In this document: positions 41,079 through 50,604 of the stretch, piece by piece
How positions within the stretch are numbered: the stretch's first letter is position 1
How the letters are laid out: each line of letters begins with the position of its first letter
Source of the DNA: Pseudorhodoferax sp. Leaf274
GTDB taxonomy: Bacteria; Pseudomonadota; Gammaproteobacteria; Burkholderiales; Burkholderiaceae_C
Reading direction: 5' to 3'
Assembly (NCBI RefSeq): GCF_001422445.1
Contig: NZ_LMNA01000030.1
Location: 328,365 to 392,364 of the forward strand
DNA length: 64,000 bases
Notes under the pieces: model-generated
What the model was told of the DNA's origin: nothing
Seen by the model: the letters and a program-made list of their open reading frames with translations, nothing else
The model's database searches: none
Translations under genes and position numbers: made by a program

Positions 41079-42382
41079 GGCGTGGTCCGCAGATGTTGGG
41101 TGGCCTGTTGCAGGAAGTCGCGCACGCCGGCCCAGGAGGCCGCGTCCGCATGCGCGTTGGGGGCGGGCGCGCCGCCCGTGGTGCTCAGGCGGCCGGAGAC
41201 GGGGTGCGCGTAGACGAGTTGCGTGGTCGGCACGGTGGGGAACACGATGGCGTGGCCCGCGCCTGCGAAGTCGAGGTGCTGCACGGGCCAGGCATGGCCG
41301 TGCGCGGCCAGCCGCTCGGCCACCATGGCGCAGTACAGGCTGGAGGGCCAGGAGCCGTCGTCGCTGGCCGACAGCAGCAGCACCGGCCCGCGGATGCGCT
41401 CCACGCGGATGCGTGCGCGCTCCACGGCATCCGCGTCCTGCAGGGCCGTCAGCAGCGCGTTGGCGTGGCGGCGCGGCTCGGGGCCTTCGTCCCAGGGCGC
41501 CCAGGTGGCCGTGCGGTTGTCCTGCCACAGGTGCGGCAGCGGCTGGCCACGGAAGATCCAGGCCGGGCCGTTGCGGCTGTCGGGGCCGTTGGCCGGGTTG
41601 CAGGCGTTCTGCGCGCTGTGCACCACGGCGCCCGGCACGTAGCCGATCACGGCCGAGACGAGTTCGGGAAACAGCGAGGCCAGCAGCAGCACGAGCTCGC
41701 CGCCGCGCGACTGGCCCGACAGCGCGACGAAGCCGCCGAGCGGGCGGACCTCGGCGTGCAGCCACTGCAGCGCGGTCTCGAAGTATTCGAGATGCGTGTC
41801 GGAGATGTGGTCGGGCCGGCCCGGCGACTTGAAGTAGCCGAGGGCGAGCGCCGCGTAGCCGTGCGAGGCGTAGAGCGCGGCGCGCGGCTCGTTGATGCCG
41901 CCGCCCGAGCCGTTCAGCACCATGACGGCCGGGTGCGGGCCCGGGCCGGGCGGCAGGAACAGCGTGGCCGACAGGCCCTGGTCGCGGATCTCGCGCCGCG
42001 TGACGCCGGGGCCGGCCAGGCGCTGCACGAACTCGGCGGACCAGGTGCTGCCGTCGGCGCGCTGCAGCGTGAGGGAGGTGCGCAGCGGCGCGGCCGGCTC
42101 GGCCGCGAACACCTCGCGCGGCGCGCCGGCGCGCTCGGGCGCCTGCGACCAGACGAGGCCCATGGGCGCGACGCCCTGGTAGCTGCCTTCGACCGGCGCA
42201 TCGCGCTCCAGGTCGACGGAGCCCTGCGCGTCGGCGCGCAGCCGCACCTGCGCCGTCCACACGATGCCAGGCCCGCGCACGGTGCGGCTGCTCAGCAGCA
42301 CTTCTTCACCGGGCGCGAGCCCGTCGGCCGCGATGCGGCGCGGCTGGTCGATCAGCGCGTCGGCCGGGGTGGCGTGCAGCAT
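41075..42382 (-). CDS. BAAT-like acyl-CoA thioesterase/alpha-beta hydrolase
   Basis: 435-residue two-domain hydrolase of the bile-acid-CoA:amino acid N-acyltransferase/acyl-CoA thioester hydrolase family. An N-terminal immunoglobulin-like acyl-CoA thioesterase domain (about 1-130) precedes an alpha/beta hydrolase domain (about 140-430). The nucleophile elbow is SGQSRGG (Ser in GQSRG), the acid is probably the Asp in LLLSASDDGSWPS, and the His lies in FAGAGHAIVFP. Bacterial members hydrolyse thioesters or esters; the substrate is unknown. It lies 4 bp from the ABC binding-protein stop and overlaps the next gene, so it belongs to the same operon. Confidence 0.85.
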   Translation of the reverse strand: MLHATPADALIDQPRRIAADGLAPGEEVLLSSRTVRGPGIVWTAQVRLRADAQGSVDLERDAPVEGSYQGVAPMGLVWSQAPERAGAPREVFAAEPAAPLRTSLTLQRADGSTWSAEFVQRLAGPGVTRREIRDQGLSATLFLPPGPGPHPAVMVLNGSGGGINEPRAALYASHGYAALALGYFKSPGRPDHISDTHLEYFETALQWLHAEVRPLGGFVALSGQSRGGELVLLLASLFPELVSAVIGYVPGAVVHSAQNACNPANGPDSRNGPAWIFRGQPLPHLWQDNRTATWAPWDEGPEPRRHANALLTALQDADAVERARIRVERIRGPVLLLSASDDGSWPSSLYCAMVAERLAAHGHAWPVQHLDFAGAGHAIVFPTVPTTQLVYAHPVSGRLSTTGGAPAPNAHADAASWAGVRDFLQQATQHLRTTP

Positions 42383-42386
42383 GGCC

Positions 42387-43958
42387 TCAGTTCCGCGTGA
42401 CCTGCATCGCGGTCGTGCGGTCGCTCAGCAGCGGCTCGACTTTCAAGCCCTTCTTGGCGGCCCAGATGTTCTTGTAGTGGAACAGCGGGATCTGGCCCAC
42501 GTCGTCGGTCACGAGCTTGGCGGCGTGGCGGAACACGGCCTCGCGGCGGCGTGCGTCGAACTCCACGGTGGCGGCGTCCAGCGCCTTGTCCACGCTGTCG
42601 TTGCTGTAGCGGCCCCAGTTGTTGATGCCGCGGCCGCGCTTGGGATCGTGCGAGGCCAGGGTTTGCAGCAGGCCGTAGCCGGCCTCGCCCGTGCCGTTGC
42701 CCCAGGCGATCACGCTGACGGCGAACTCGTTGCGGCCGGCGCGGGCCGAGTACACCGACCACGGCACGACCTCGACCTTGGTCTTCACGCCGATGCGTGT
42801 CCAGAACTGCGCCACGGCCTGCACGCTCTCGGGCGCCTGCGGGTAGCGGTCGCCCGGCACGTGGATGCTGATCTGGAAGCCCTGCGGGTAGCCGGCATCG
42901 GCCAGCAGCTTCTTGGCCTGCTCGGCGTTGTAGGCGATGTCCTTGACCTCGGGGTTGTAGCCGAAGCTGCCCTTGGGCATCCACTGGTTGGCCTCTGTCA
43001 CCGTGCCCTGCAGCACGCGGTCGACGATGGCCTTGCGGTTGATGCCGATCGACAGGGCCTGGCGCACGCGCACGTCCTGCAAGGGGTTCTTCTCGAGCGG
43101 CTTGCCGGCGTTGTCGGTGATGAACTCGTTGGTGCCGGCGCGCAGGCTGGGTTGCAGCAGCAGCACGCGCAGGCCGGGGTAGGTGTAGACGCTGACGGAA
43201 GGCGTCTTGCGCAGCTTCTCGACATCGGTCACGGCCACCTTGTCGATCACGTCCACGTCGCCGGCCAAGAGCGCGGCCGTGCGCGCCGCGCCGTTGTTGA
43301 TGAAGCGGTAGGTCACGCGGTCCCACAGCGGCTTGGGGCCCCAGTAGCTGGTGCTGCGCTCGAACACGGTGCGGTCGCCCGGCGTGTACGAGATGAACTT
43401 GTAGGGGCCGGTGCCGACCACGGCGCGGCCGGCGTTGTAATCGGCCGTCTGCGACTTCTCGCCCACGTGCTTGCTGACGATGTAGACCGAGGCGAGCTCC
43501 AGCGGCAGCATGGGGTTGGGGCCGGTGGTCTTGACGATGACGGTGTGCGCGTCCCTGGCCGTGACCGATTCCACCGTGCGCAGCGCGCCCGCGTACGAGG
43601 CGACCGAGCCCGGTACGGCCCGCGCGCGCTGCAACGAGTACAGGATGTCGTCGGCCGTCATGGGCTTGCCGTCCTGCCACTGGATGTCGGTGCGCAGCTT
43701 GAATTCCCAGGTGGTCTCGTCCAGCGCCTTCCAGCTGGCGGCCAGGCCGGGGTCGAGCTTGCCGCCGTCGCGCGAGGCGACGATGGAGTCCCAGAAGTGC
43801 AGCGCCAGCGAGCGGTCGCCCGCATGGTTGTTGAGCTGCGGGTCGACCGAGGAGATCGGGTCGGCGAAGGCGATGGACAGGTTGTTCTGCTGCGCCTGCG
43901 CGCCGTGGGCAGCCAGCAGCGCGGCGGCCAGCAGGGGGAGGAGGTGGTGCTTGCGCAT
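42387..43958 (-). CDS. ABC transporter substrate-binding protein, Dpp/Opp class
   Basis: 523-residue periplasmic binding protein of the SBP_bac_5 family (dipeptide, oligopeptide and nickel class). A signal peptide ends at HGAQAQQ (about residue 23). Typical blocks are FADPISSVDPQLNNHAGDR, WEFKLRTDIQWQDGKPMTADDI and VGTGPYKFISYTPGDRTVFER. Operon context (CMD/peroxidase plus hydrolase) recalls the KPN_01854 family. The ligand cannot be read from sequence. It is encoded 26 bp after the second ATPase and supplies the importer's specificity. Confidence 0.9.
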   Translation of the reverse strand: MRKHHLLPLLAAALLAAHGAQAQQNNLSIAFADPISSVDPQLNNHAGDRSLALHFWDSIVASRDGGKLDPGLAASWKALDETTWEFKLRTDIQWQDGKPMTADDILYSLQRARAVPGSVASYAGALRTVESVTARDAHTVIVKTTGPNPMLPLELASVYIVSKHVGEKSQTADYNAGRAVVGTGPYKFISYTPGDRTVFERSTSYWGPKPLWDRVTYRFINNGAARTAALLAGDVDVIDKVAVTDVEKLRKTPSVSVYTYPGLRVLLLQPSLRAGTNEFITDNAGKPLEKNPLQDVRVRQALSIGINRKAIVDRVLQGTVTEANQWMPKGSFGYNPEVKDIAYNAEQAKKLLADAGYPQGFQISIHVPGDRYPQAPESVQAVAQFWTRIGVKTKVEVVPWSVYSARAGRNEFAVSVIAWGNGTGEAGYGLLQTLASHDPKRGRGINNWGRYSNDSVDKALDAATVEFDARRREAVFRHAAKLVTDDVGQIPLFHYKNIWAAKKGLKVEPLLSDRTTAMQVTRN

Positions 43959-43984
43959 GCGGGTCCTTTCAGGCAAGAGAGTGG

Positions 43985-45016
43985 TCAAGAGGTTTCGTCG
44001 TCGAGATGGCAGGCGCTCAGGTGCTGCACGGCGATGCCGCGCAGCCTGGGGGCCTCGGTGCGGCAGCGCGGCATGGCGTGCGGGCAGCGCGGGTGGAAGT
44101 GGCAGCCGCTGGGCGGCGCGAGCGGGCTCGGGATCTCGCCGCGGATCGGCGCGAACTGCGTGCGGCGGGTGCCGATCTTGGGGATCTCCTGCAGCAGCGC
44201 GCGCGTGTAGGGGTGGTGCGGCCGCGCGAACAGTTCGGCCACGGGCGCGCTCTCGACCACGCGGCCCAGGTACATCACGACCACGCGGTCCGACAGGTGC
44301 TCGATCACGCCCAGGTCGTGGCTGATGAACAGGTAGGCCAGGCCCAGCTGCTCGCGCAGGTCCATGAACAGGTTCAGGATCTGCGCCTGGATCGACACGT
44401 CGAGCGCTGCCACGGCCTCGTCGCTGACCAGCATGGCGGGCTGCACCGCCAGCGCACGCGCGATGCCGATGCGCTGGCGCTGCCCGCCGCTGAACTGGTG
44501 CGGGTAACGGTGGCGCAGGGAGGGGTCCAGCCCCGCGCGCGTGAGCTGGGCGCAGACATAGTCGTCCTCGCCGGCTGCATCGGTCAGGCCGTGCAGGCGC
44601 GCGGCCTCGCCGACGATGCGCGCCACGCGCAGGCGTGGGTTCAGGCTGCCGAACGGGTCCTGGAACACCATCTGCACGCGCAGCCGCGCCTGCAGGCGGG
44701 CCTTGGCATCCAGCGTGGCAAGCGGCTTGCCGTCGACCAGCACCTCGCCATCGCTGGGGTGCAAGAGGCCGGCTGCGATGCGGCCCAGCGTGGACTTGCC
44801 GCAGCCCGATTCGCCGACCAGACCCACGACCTCGCCCGGGCGCACGGCCAGGTCGACGTGGTCGACGGCGTGCGTGATGGCGGGCTGGTCCGCCAGGCCC
44901 AGGCGGCGCAGGCCGCGGGTCAGCGCGCCTTCGGGCCGTTCGCCGAAGCGCATGGAGATCCGGCGCAGGTCGACCAGCGGAACCGCGTTCTCTGCGGAAT
45001 TGGGCAGCGCGCTCAT
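43985..45016 (-). CDS. ABC transporter ATPase, DppF/OppF class
   Basis: 343-residue ATP-binding subunit. Walker A GESGCGKST (about 68-76), Q-loop VFQDPFGSLNPR, signature FSGGQRQRIGIARAL, Walker B LVSDEAVAALDVS, and H-loop LFISHDLGVIEHL. The usual Pro after the Walker-B Glu is Ala here (DEAVAALD instead of DEPVSALD), a mild deviation that keeps the catalytic Glu. The C-terminal oligopeptide/dipeptide-transporter extension with three Cys (CHFHPRCPHAMPRC) is present and likely binds an iron-sulfur cluster. The stop of the partner ATPase gene overlaps this start as ATGA. Confidence 0.94.
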   Translation of the reverse strand: MSALPNSAENAVPLVDLRRISMRFGERPEGALTRGLRRLGLADQPAITHAVDHVDLAVRPGEVVGLVGESGCGKSTLGRIAAGLLHPSDGEVLVDGKPLATLDAKARLQARLRVQMVFQDPFGSLNPRLRVARIVGEAARLHGLTDAAGEDDYVCAQLTRAGLDPSLRHRYPHQFSGGQRQRIGIARALAVQPAMLVSDEAVAALDVSIQAQILNLFMDLREQLGLAYLFISHDLGVIEHLSDRVVVMYLGRVVESAPVAELFARPHHPYTRALLQEIPKIGTRRTQFAPIRGEIPSPLAPPSGCHFHPRCPHAMPRCRTEAPRLRGIAVQHLSACHLDDETS

Positions 45017-46005
45017 GCGGCTTCTCCTGGATGGATGCAGCGCACGCCATGCGTGGCCGCATCAGGGCGCGGGTGCTGCAGTTCGGGCATGGCCGCATTG
45101 CACTGCGCCGTGGCCCGGCTGCAGCGCGGCGCGAAGGCGCAGCCGGGCGGCAGCCGCGCGAGGTGCGGCGCCATGCCGGGGATCTGGCGCAACCGCGCGC
45201 CGCGCTGGTTGGCGCTGGGCAGGCTGCCGATCAGGCCCTGGGTGTAGGGGTGCTGCGGGCGGTCGAGCACGTCGTCCACGCGGCCGATCTCGACGATGCG
45301 GCCGGCGTACATCACGGCCACGGCATCCGCGAGGCCGGCGACGACGGACAGGTCGTGGCTGATCCAGATCAGCGCCGTGCCGCTGTCCCGCACGAGCTTT
45401 TGCATCTCCGACAGGATCTGCGCCTGGATGGTCACGTCCAGCGCCGTGGTGGGTTCGTCCGCGATGATGAGGTCGGGCTTGTGCAGCAGCGCGATGGCGA
45501 TCGCCACGCGCTGGCGCATGCCGCCCGACAGCTGGTGCGGGTAGGCGCGCAGCCGTTCCTCGGGGCTGGCGATGCCGACCAGTGTCAGCGCCTCGGCCGC
45601 CTCGCGCCGCGCCTGGTCCTTGCCGACGCGGCGGTGCGCGCGCACCGCCTCGACCATCTGCGTGTCCACGCGCAGCACCGGGTTCAGCGTGGCCATGGGG
45701 TCCTGGAAGATCATGGCGATGCGGTTGCCGCGCAGCTGGCGCAATTCCTTGTCGCCCATCTGCGCGAGGTCGCGGCCCTGGAACAGCACCTGGCCGCCCT
45801 CGACGCGGCCCGGCGCGTCGACCAGGCCCATGATGGAAAAGCCCGTGACCGACTTGCCCGAGCCCGACTCGCCGACCAGGCCCAGCACCTGGCCGCGCTG
45901 CAGGCTGAAGGACACGCCGTCGACCACGGGCAGCACGCCGTCGCGCGTGTGGAAGCGGGTGCGCAGCTCGCGCAACTCCAGCACCGGAAGGTCCACCGCA
46001 CTCAT
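45013..46005 (-). CDS. ABC transporter ATPase, DppD/OppD class
   Basis: 330-residue ATP-binding subunit. Walker A GESGSGKS (about 49-56), Q-loop [15 protein letters not shown], signature [15 protein letters not shown], Walker [14 protein letters not shown], and H-loop [14 protein letters not shown]. The C-terminal Cys-containing extension of the OppD type ([14 protein letters not shown]) is present. It pairs with the DppF-like ATPase to drive the DppB/C permeases. The start ATG at 46005 overlaps the permease stop as ATGA. Confidence 0.94.
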   Translation of the reverse strand: MSAVDLPVLELRELRTRFHTRDGVLPVVDGVSFSLQRGQVLGLVGESGSGKSVTGFSIMGLVDAPGRVEGGQVLFQGRDLAQMGDKELRQLRGNRIAMIFQDPMATLNPVLRVDTQMVEAVRAHRRVGKDQARREAAEALTLVGIASPEERLRAYPHQLSGGMRQRVAIAIALLHKPDLIIADEPTTALDVTIQAQILSEMQKLVRDSGTALIWISHDLSVVAGLADAVAVMYAGRIVEIGRVDDVLDRPQHPYTQGLIGSLPSANQRGARLRQIPGMAPHLARLPPGCAFAPRCSRATAQCNAAMPELQHPRPDAATHGVRCIHPGEAA

Positions 46006-46892
46006 TTCTGCAACCTCGGGTTCAGCACGTCGCGCAGGTGGTCGCCCACCAGGTTGATCGCGACGATGGTGGCCAGCAGCGCCAGGCCGGGGAACACGCT
46101 GATCCAGTATTCGTTGGACAGCAGGTACTGGTAGCCGTTGGAGATCAACAGGCCCAGCGAGGGCTCGGTGATGGGCACGCCCAGGCCCAGGAAGGACAGC
46201 GTGGCCTCCAGCGTGATGGCGCGCGCCACCTGCAGCGCGCCGATCACGAGCAGCGGCGGCAGGCAGTTGGGCAGCACATGGCCGACCAGAATGCGCCAGC
46301 GCGGAATGCCCTGGCCGCGCGCCGCGTCCACGTACTCGCGCCGCGTCTCCACCAGGGCCTGGCCGCGGGCCGTGCGCGCGTAGTAGGCCCATTCCAGCAG
46401 CACCAGCGTGAGCACCACGTTGCCGATGCCCTTGCCCAGGTAGGCCAGGATCATGAGCGCCATGAGGATGGTCGGGAACGACAGCAGCAGGTCCACCAGG
46501 CGCATCAGCAGCGCGTCCACTCGGCCGCCGGCGTAGGCCGACAGCAGGCCGACCAGCGTGCCGACCACGGCCGCGATCAGCGCCGAGCCCACGCCCACCA
46601 CGAGGCTGATGCGCAGGCCGTAGACGATGGCCGAATACAGGTCGCGGCCCTGGCCGTCGGTGCCCAGCCAGTAGGTGAAGCTGTCCAGGCCGTTGCGCGC
46701 GCCGGGCGCGAGGCGCGCGTCCAGCACGTCCAGCTGCATGAGGTCGTAGGGGTTCTGCGGCGTGATCCAGGGCGCTGCCAGCGCGGCCAGCACCACGAGC
46801 GCGAGCACCACGAGCCCGAACACGGCCGTGCGCGAGCGCAGGAAGTCGGTGACGGTGCGCCACCACAGCGAGTCTTCGCGTGCAGTGCTCAT
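46002..46892 (-). CDS. ABC transporter permease, DppC class
   Basis: 296-residue inner-membrane permease. A transmembrane helix near residues 24-45 is followed by a periplasmic loop and five further helices. The DppC EAA loop reads EYVDAARGQGIPRWRILVGHVLPN (about 190-213). The ATG at 46892 follows a GGAGG ribosome site. An in-frame start further upstream would add 26 unlikely residues. It is separated by 103 bp from the DppB gene and overlaps the ATPase start, so it belongs to the same transcript. Confidence 0.93.
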   Translation of the reverse strand: MSTAREDSLWWRTVTDFLRSRTAVFGLVVLALVVLAALAAPWITPQNPYDLMQLDVLDARLAPGARNGLDSFTYWLGTDGQGRDLYSAIVYGLRISLVVGVGSALIAAVVGTLVGLLSAYAGGRVDALLMRLVDLLLSFPTILMALMILAYLGKGIGNVVLTLVLLEWAYYARTARGQALVETRREYVDAARGQGIPRWRILVGHVLPNCLPPLLVIGALQVARAITLEATLSFLGLGVPITEPSLGLLISNGYQYLLSNEYWISVFPGLALLATIVAINLVGDHLRDVLNPRLQK

Positions 46893-46995
46893 CGGATGCC
46901 TCCGAACGGTTGTGCGGGTGCTCTCAGCGCGTTGTCGGCATCCAGGCCCGTTCGCTGTGCCGATCCCCACTGCGTGGGGCCCCTCGTCATGGCGC

Positions 46996-47970
46996 TCATC
47001 GGGCGCCCTCCAGCCTGACGCGCGGATCGAGCAACCGATACAGCACGTCCACCACCAAATTCAGCGTCACGAAAATCACCACCACCACCATGAGGTAGGC
47101 CACGACCACGGGCCGGTCGAGCGAATTGATGCTGTCCAGGATCAGCTTGCCCGCGCCGGGCCAGGCGAAGATGGTTTCGGTCACGACCGCGTAGGCAATG
47201 GTCGAGCCGAGCTCCAGGCCCAGCACGGTGACCAGCGGGATCAGCGTGTTGCGCAGCACGTGCACCAGCATCACGCGCTGCGGCGACAGGCCCTTGGCGC
47301 GCGCGAACTTCACGTAGTCCTGCGGCAGCACCTCGCGCACGCCGGCGCGCGTGAGCCGCAGCACCATGGAGATCTTGAACAGCGCGAGGTTGAAGGCCGG
47401 CAGCAGCAGGTGCACCAGGCCGTCCCAGGTGAGCCAGGACCAGGCCACGCCGAACAGCTCGCGCGTGGCGCCGCGCCCGCCCGCCGGCAGCCAGCCCAGC
47501 TGCACGCTGAACACCATGATCAGCATCAGCGCGACCCAGAAGGCCGGCAGCGAGAAGCCCACGATGCTGGTCGTCATGACCGCACGAGAGAGCGGATGCT
47601 CGGGCCGCATGCCCGCGAAGAGGCCGAGCGGCACACCGATCAGCACGGCCATCAGCAGCGCCGCGACCGCCAGTTCCAGCGTCGCCGGCAGGCGGTGCAG
47701 GATCAGGCGGATCGCGTCTTCGTTGTAGACGAAGCTGCGGCCGAGTTCGCTGCGCAGCGCGCCTTCCAGGAAGGCCAGGTACTGGCGCCACAGCGGCTGG
47801 TCCAGCCCCAGGCGCGCGATGGCGGCGGCGCGCTCGGCCTGGTTCATGTCGTCGCCGATCAGGATGTCCACCGGGTTGCCGATGGCGTGCATGCCGACGA
47901 AGACGATGACCGTCATCGCGAGCACCACGAGCAGGGCCTGGCCCAGGCGGCGCAGCAGCCAGCCGGTCAT
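46996..47970 (-). CDS. ABC transporter permease, DppB class
   Basis: 324-residue inner-membrane permease with six transmembrane helices. The N-terminal LLRRLGQALLVVLAMTVIVF and the loop GNPVDILIGDDMNQAERAA are typical, and the EAA loop reads QDYVKFARAKGLSPQRVMLVHVL (about 222-244). The ATG at 47970 overlaps the monooxygenase stop as ATGA. With DppC and the two ATPases it makes a complete importer core. Confidence 0.94.
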   Translation of the reverse strand: MTGWLLRRLGQALLVVLAMTVIVFVGMHAIGNPVDILIGDDMNQAERAAAIARLGLDQPLWRQYLAFLEGALRSELGRSFVYNEDAIRLILHRLPATLELAVAALLMAVLIGVPLGLFAGMRPEHPLSRAVMTTSIVGFSLPAFWVALMLIMVFSVQLGWLPAGGRGATRELFGVAWSWLTWDGLVHLLLPAFNLALFKISMVLRLTRAGVREVLPQDYVKFARAKGLSPQRVMLVHVLRNTLIPLVTVLGLELGSTIAYAVVTETIFAWPGAGKLILDSINSLDRPVVVAYLMVVVVIFVTLNLVVDVLYRLLDPRVRLEGAR

Positions 47971-49445
47971 GGGGACGGGCCCTCCACATATGCAGGAAAT
48001 TGCGCCTCGGTCCACTCATGCCCCTGCAGTTCCGGCTCGGCGTAGCGCTGCATGTTGGCGAAGTGCATGGGCATGTCCTCGGCCAGCAGCTGCGCGGCCA
48101 GGCCGCGCGCCAGGCGCTGCGCGCCGTCGGTGATCTGCGGGATGTCGCCGGCGCCTGCCCCCTGCGACAGCGCGGCCGCGTAGTTGTAGCAGTGCACGCG
48201 CTCCAGGCCCGGGCAACTGCCTGGCTGTTTCTGCTGGAACTCGAACAGCGGGCCCAGGTCGGGCGACTCGGCCAGTTCGGCATCGTCCTGGCCCGCGGGC
48301 GCGGTGAAGCGGTCCTGCCACAGCCGCACATGGGGCTGCAGCGCGGCGAACTCGGGCCGCAGCGCCCAGTCGGTGCGAAAGCCGGTGCAGAAGACCACGT
48401 GGTCGGTCGCGAGCGGGCCCTTGGCCGTGTCCACGCGCAGGCTGCCGTCGGCCCGCACGCTGGCACCGAGCGCGCCGGCACCCAGGTGGAAGAAGGCGTT
48501 CGCGTGGCGCGACACGCGCAGCGTGCTGCCCTGCGGCGGCGGCACCTGCTGTTGGTTGAGGTAGTGGCGCAGGCGCCATTTCCATTCGTCGGACAGCAGG
48601 CCGAAGCCGTGCGACATGCCGGGGCTGCCTGCGCCCTTGCCCTTGTTGATGCGCGGCAGCTCGCTGCGGCGGATGAGGATGTCCACGCGCGCGGCGCCGG
48701 CTTCGAGCGCGGTGGCCGCGGCGTCCATGGCCGAGGCACCGCCGCCGATCACGGCCACGCGGCGCCCGCGCAGGGTGGCGCCCTCCCAGGCGTGGGCGGA
48801 ATGGTCCCATCGGTCGCTGGGGAGCTGGTGCGCCCAGGCCGGCACCCAGGGGCCGCCCAGGCCGTCGCGGCCCGTGGCCAGCACCACGTGGCGGGCCAGC
48901 ACGGTGTAGGCGCGATGGCCGTCCCCTGCATCGACGAGGTCCAGCGCCACCACGCCGTCGGCGCGCGGGCGCACGGCATGCACGCGCTGGCGGTTGCGCA
49001 GGTCCAGGCCCAGCACGCCGCGGTACCAGCGCAGGTAGTCCATCCACTGCAGGCGCGGGATCTTGTCCAGCGCCTGCCACGCCGGCAGGCCGAACTGCGA
49101 CTCGAACCAGGCGCGGAAGGTCAGCGCCGGCAGGCCCAGTGCGGGGCCGGTCAACTCCTTGGGCGAGCGCAGTGTCTCCATGCGCGCCGTCGTCGCCCAG
49201 GGGCCCTCGAAGCCGGCCGGGGCCTGGTCGAACACCGGCGCCTGCAGGCCCAGGTGCTTGAGCGCGGCGGCCAGCGCCAGGCCCGCCATGCCGCCACCGA
49301 TGACGGCCACGTCGAGCACGGGCACGCCGTCGCGTTCGCTGGGCGGCACCCAGCGCTTGGCGGGCAGGGCGAGCCATTCCAGGTCCTGGCGCAGGCGTTG
49401 CTCCAGGGCGGCGAGGCCGGTGGGGGTGGGGGATGTCGTTGTCAT
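47967..49445 (-). CDS. FAD/NAD(P)-binding monooxygenase-like protein
   Basis: 492-residue flavoprotein of the flavin-containing monooxygenase/SidA-like superfamily. An FAD-binding GxGxxG site lies at about residues 48-55 (VAVIGGGMAGLAL), and a NADPH-binding GxGxSAxD site at about 222-235 (VAVIGGGASAMDAA). The ATGRDGLGGPWVP motif and a C-terminal FCTGFRTDWALRPEF block support the fold. The substrate is unknown. In the operon it could supply the oxygenase step for the imported compound; no luciferase-like monooxygenase is seen here. It starts 4 bp after the LysR stop and overlaps the permease gene. Confidence 0.87.
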   Translation of the reverse strand: MTTTSPTPTGLAALEQRLRQDLEWLALPAKRWVPPSERDGVPVLDVAVIGGGMAGLALAAALKHLGLQAPVFDQAPAGFEGPWATTARMETLRSPKELTGPALGLPALTFRAWFESQFGLPAWQALDKIPRLQWMDYLRWYRGVLGLDLRNRQRVHAVRPRADGVVALDLVDAGDGHRAYTVLARHVVLATGRDGLGGPWVPAWAHQLPSDRWDHSAHAWEGATLRGRRVAVIGGGASAMDAAATALEAGAARVDILIRRSELPRINKGKGAGSPGMSHGFGLLSDEWKWRLRHYLNQQQVPPPQGSTLRVSRHANAFFHLGAGALGASVRADGSLRVDTAKGPLATDHVVFCTGFRTDWALRPEFAALQPHVRLWQDRFTAPAGQDDAELAESPDLGPLFEFQQKQPGSCPGLERVHCYNYAAALSQGAGAGDIPQITDGAQRLARGLAAQLLAEDMPMHFANMQRYAEPELQGHEWTEAQFPAYVEGPSP

Positions 49446-49449
49446 GGGG

Positions 49450-50412
49450 TCAAACGCGGGGAGAGGGCAATTCGGCGTGGGCGGCCTGCAGCAGCTCGGC
49501 ATGCAGGGAGGCAGGGTGTTCCACGAAGCCCGGCACGCCGGCGGCTGCAGCGAGCAGGGCGTCGGCCAGCGCCTGCGGCCGGCGGCCCAGGGGGCGGCCC
49601 TGCTGCGCGATGGCGCCGAAGAAATAGGGGATGTCGCTGGCCAGCGGGCGCACGCAGGTGCCGGGCAAGGGCATGCCGTGTGCGCTCAGCGGGTCGAGCA
49701 GCGCGATGCCCAGGCCCGCGCGCGCCATGGCGATGGCGTTCACCGACGAGTTGGTCTCGACGGTGCTGGCCGGGCGCGTGGCGGCCGTGCCCAGCACCTG
49801 GTCGATGCGGCTGCGCAGCCGGTAGGGGTTGGCCAGCGTGATGATGCGCTGCGCCGCCAGCGCGGCGGGCTCCAGCGCCGGGTGGGCCGCCAGCGGATCG
49901 GTGTCGGCCAGCACCGCCACGCAGGGCGCCTGGCCGATCCACAGCAGCTGCAGGCCGCGGTGCTCCAGCGGCAGGCTGGCCATGCCCAGCTGCACGGCGC
50001 TGCTCAGCACGGCCTGCAGCACGCGTTCGGGCGGGGCGCTGTGCAGGCGCACGGGCGCGGCGCCCAGCTCCTGTTCCAGCGCCCGCAGGGCCTGCGGCAG
50101 CAGGCCCACGGCCACGGCCGAGGTGGCGGCCAGCAGCAGCGGCTCGCCGCCCTGGCCGATCTCGGTGGCGCGCACGCGCAACTGGCGCCAGCTGCCCAGC
50201 AGCGGCTCCACCTCCTCGTAGAGCAGGAAGCCTTCCTGCGTGGGCGTCACGCGCGGCCCGTGCCGCGTGAAGAGGGCATAGCCCGTGGCGGCCTCCAGCT
50301 CATGCACCAGGCGCGTGACGGCCGGCTGCGAGCGGTCGAGCAGGCGCGCCGCGCCGGTCATGCTCCCGGTGGACATGACGGCGGCGAAGGCTTCGAGCTG
50401 GCGGATATCCAT
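49450..50412 (-). CDS. LysR family transcriptional regulator
   Basis: 320-residue LysR-type regulator. The winged HTH (about residues 2-60; MDIRQLEAFAAVMSTGSMTGAARLLDRSQPAVTRLVHELE) is intact. The C-terminal effector domain (about 90-290) binds an unknown inducer. The start at 50412 matches the family N-terminus; a longer frame upstream is unlikely. It is the first gene of the leftward operon with the monooxygenase and ABC importer, only 4 bp before the monooxygenase. An inverted repeat at 50434-50456 just upstream is a likely operator, suggesting direct autoregulation of the whole operon. Confidence 0.93.
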   Translation of the reverse strand: MDIRQLEAFAAVMSTGSMTGAARLLDRSQPAVTRLVHELEAATGYALFTRHGPRVTPTQEGFLLYEEVEPLLGSWRQLRVRATEIGQGGEPLLLAATSAVAVGLLPQALRALEQELGAAPVRLHSAPPERVLQAVLSSAVQLGMASLPLEHRGLQLLWIGQAPCVAVLADTDPLAAHPALEPAALAAQRIITLANPYRLRSRIDQVLGTAATRPASTVETNSSVNAIAMARAGLGIALLDPLSAHGMPLPGTCVRPLASDIPYFFGAIAQQGRPLGRRPQALADALLAAAAGVPGFVEHPASLHAELLQAAHAELPSPRV

Positions 50413-50433
50413 CGTCTTGACTATCTGATATGT

Positions 50434-50456
50434 GGATGATGACGCAATCATCATCC
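50434..50456 (-). promoter_or_regulatory. Perfect 9-bp inverted repeat upstream of the LysR operon
   Basis: GGATGATGA-CGCAA-TCATCATCC, 22 bp before the LysR start, within an AT-rich stretch (50410-50480). Perfect dyads of this size are the normal form of a LysR-type operator. The location suggests autoregulation of the LysR-led operon. This is position-based inference. Confidence 0.65.
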
Positions 50457-50604
50457 ATTTTGCAAATAATTAAAACGAGGATGCATATGCGGCGAAGGCC
50501 GCGGATGCATACGGGGACGTGGATCTGCCTGCGTTCGCGGGCGATCCCAATGTGGACATGGACTGCAGGCCGCTGCCCGGCACGCCGTCGCGCACCGCGG
50601 CCCG

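Noticed and set aside
49446..49449. A separate promoter for the monooxygenase gene.
   Set aside because: Only 4 bp separate it from the LysR stop, so it is more likely read through from the LysR promoter.
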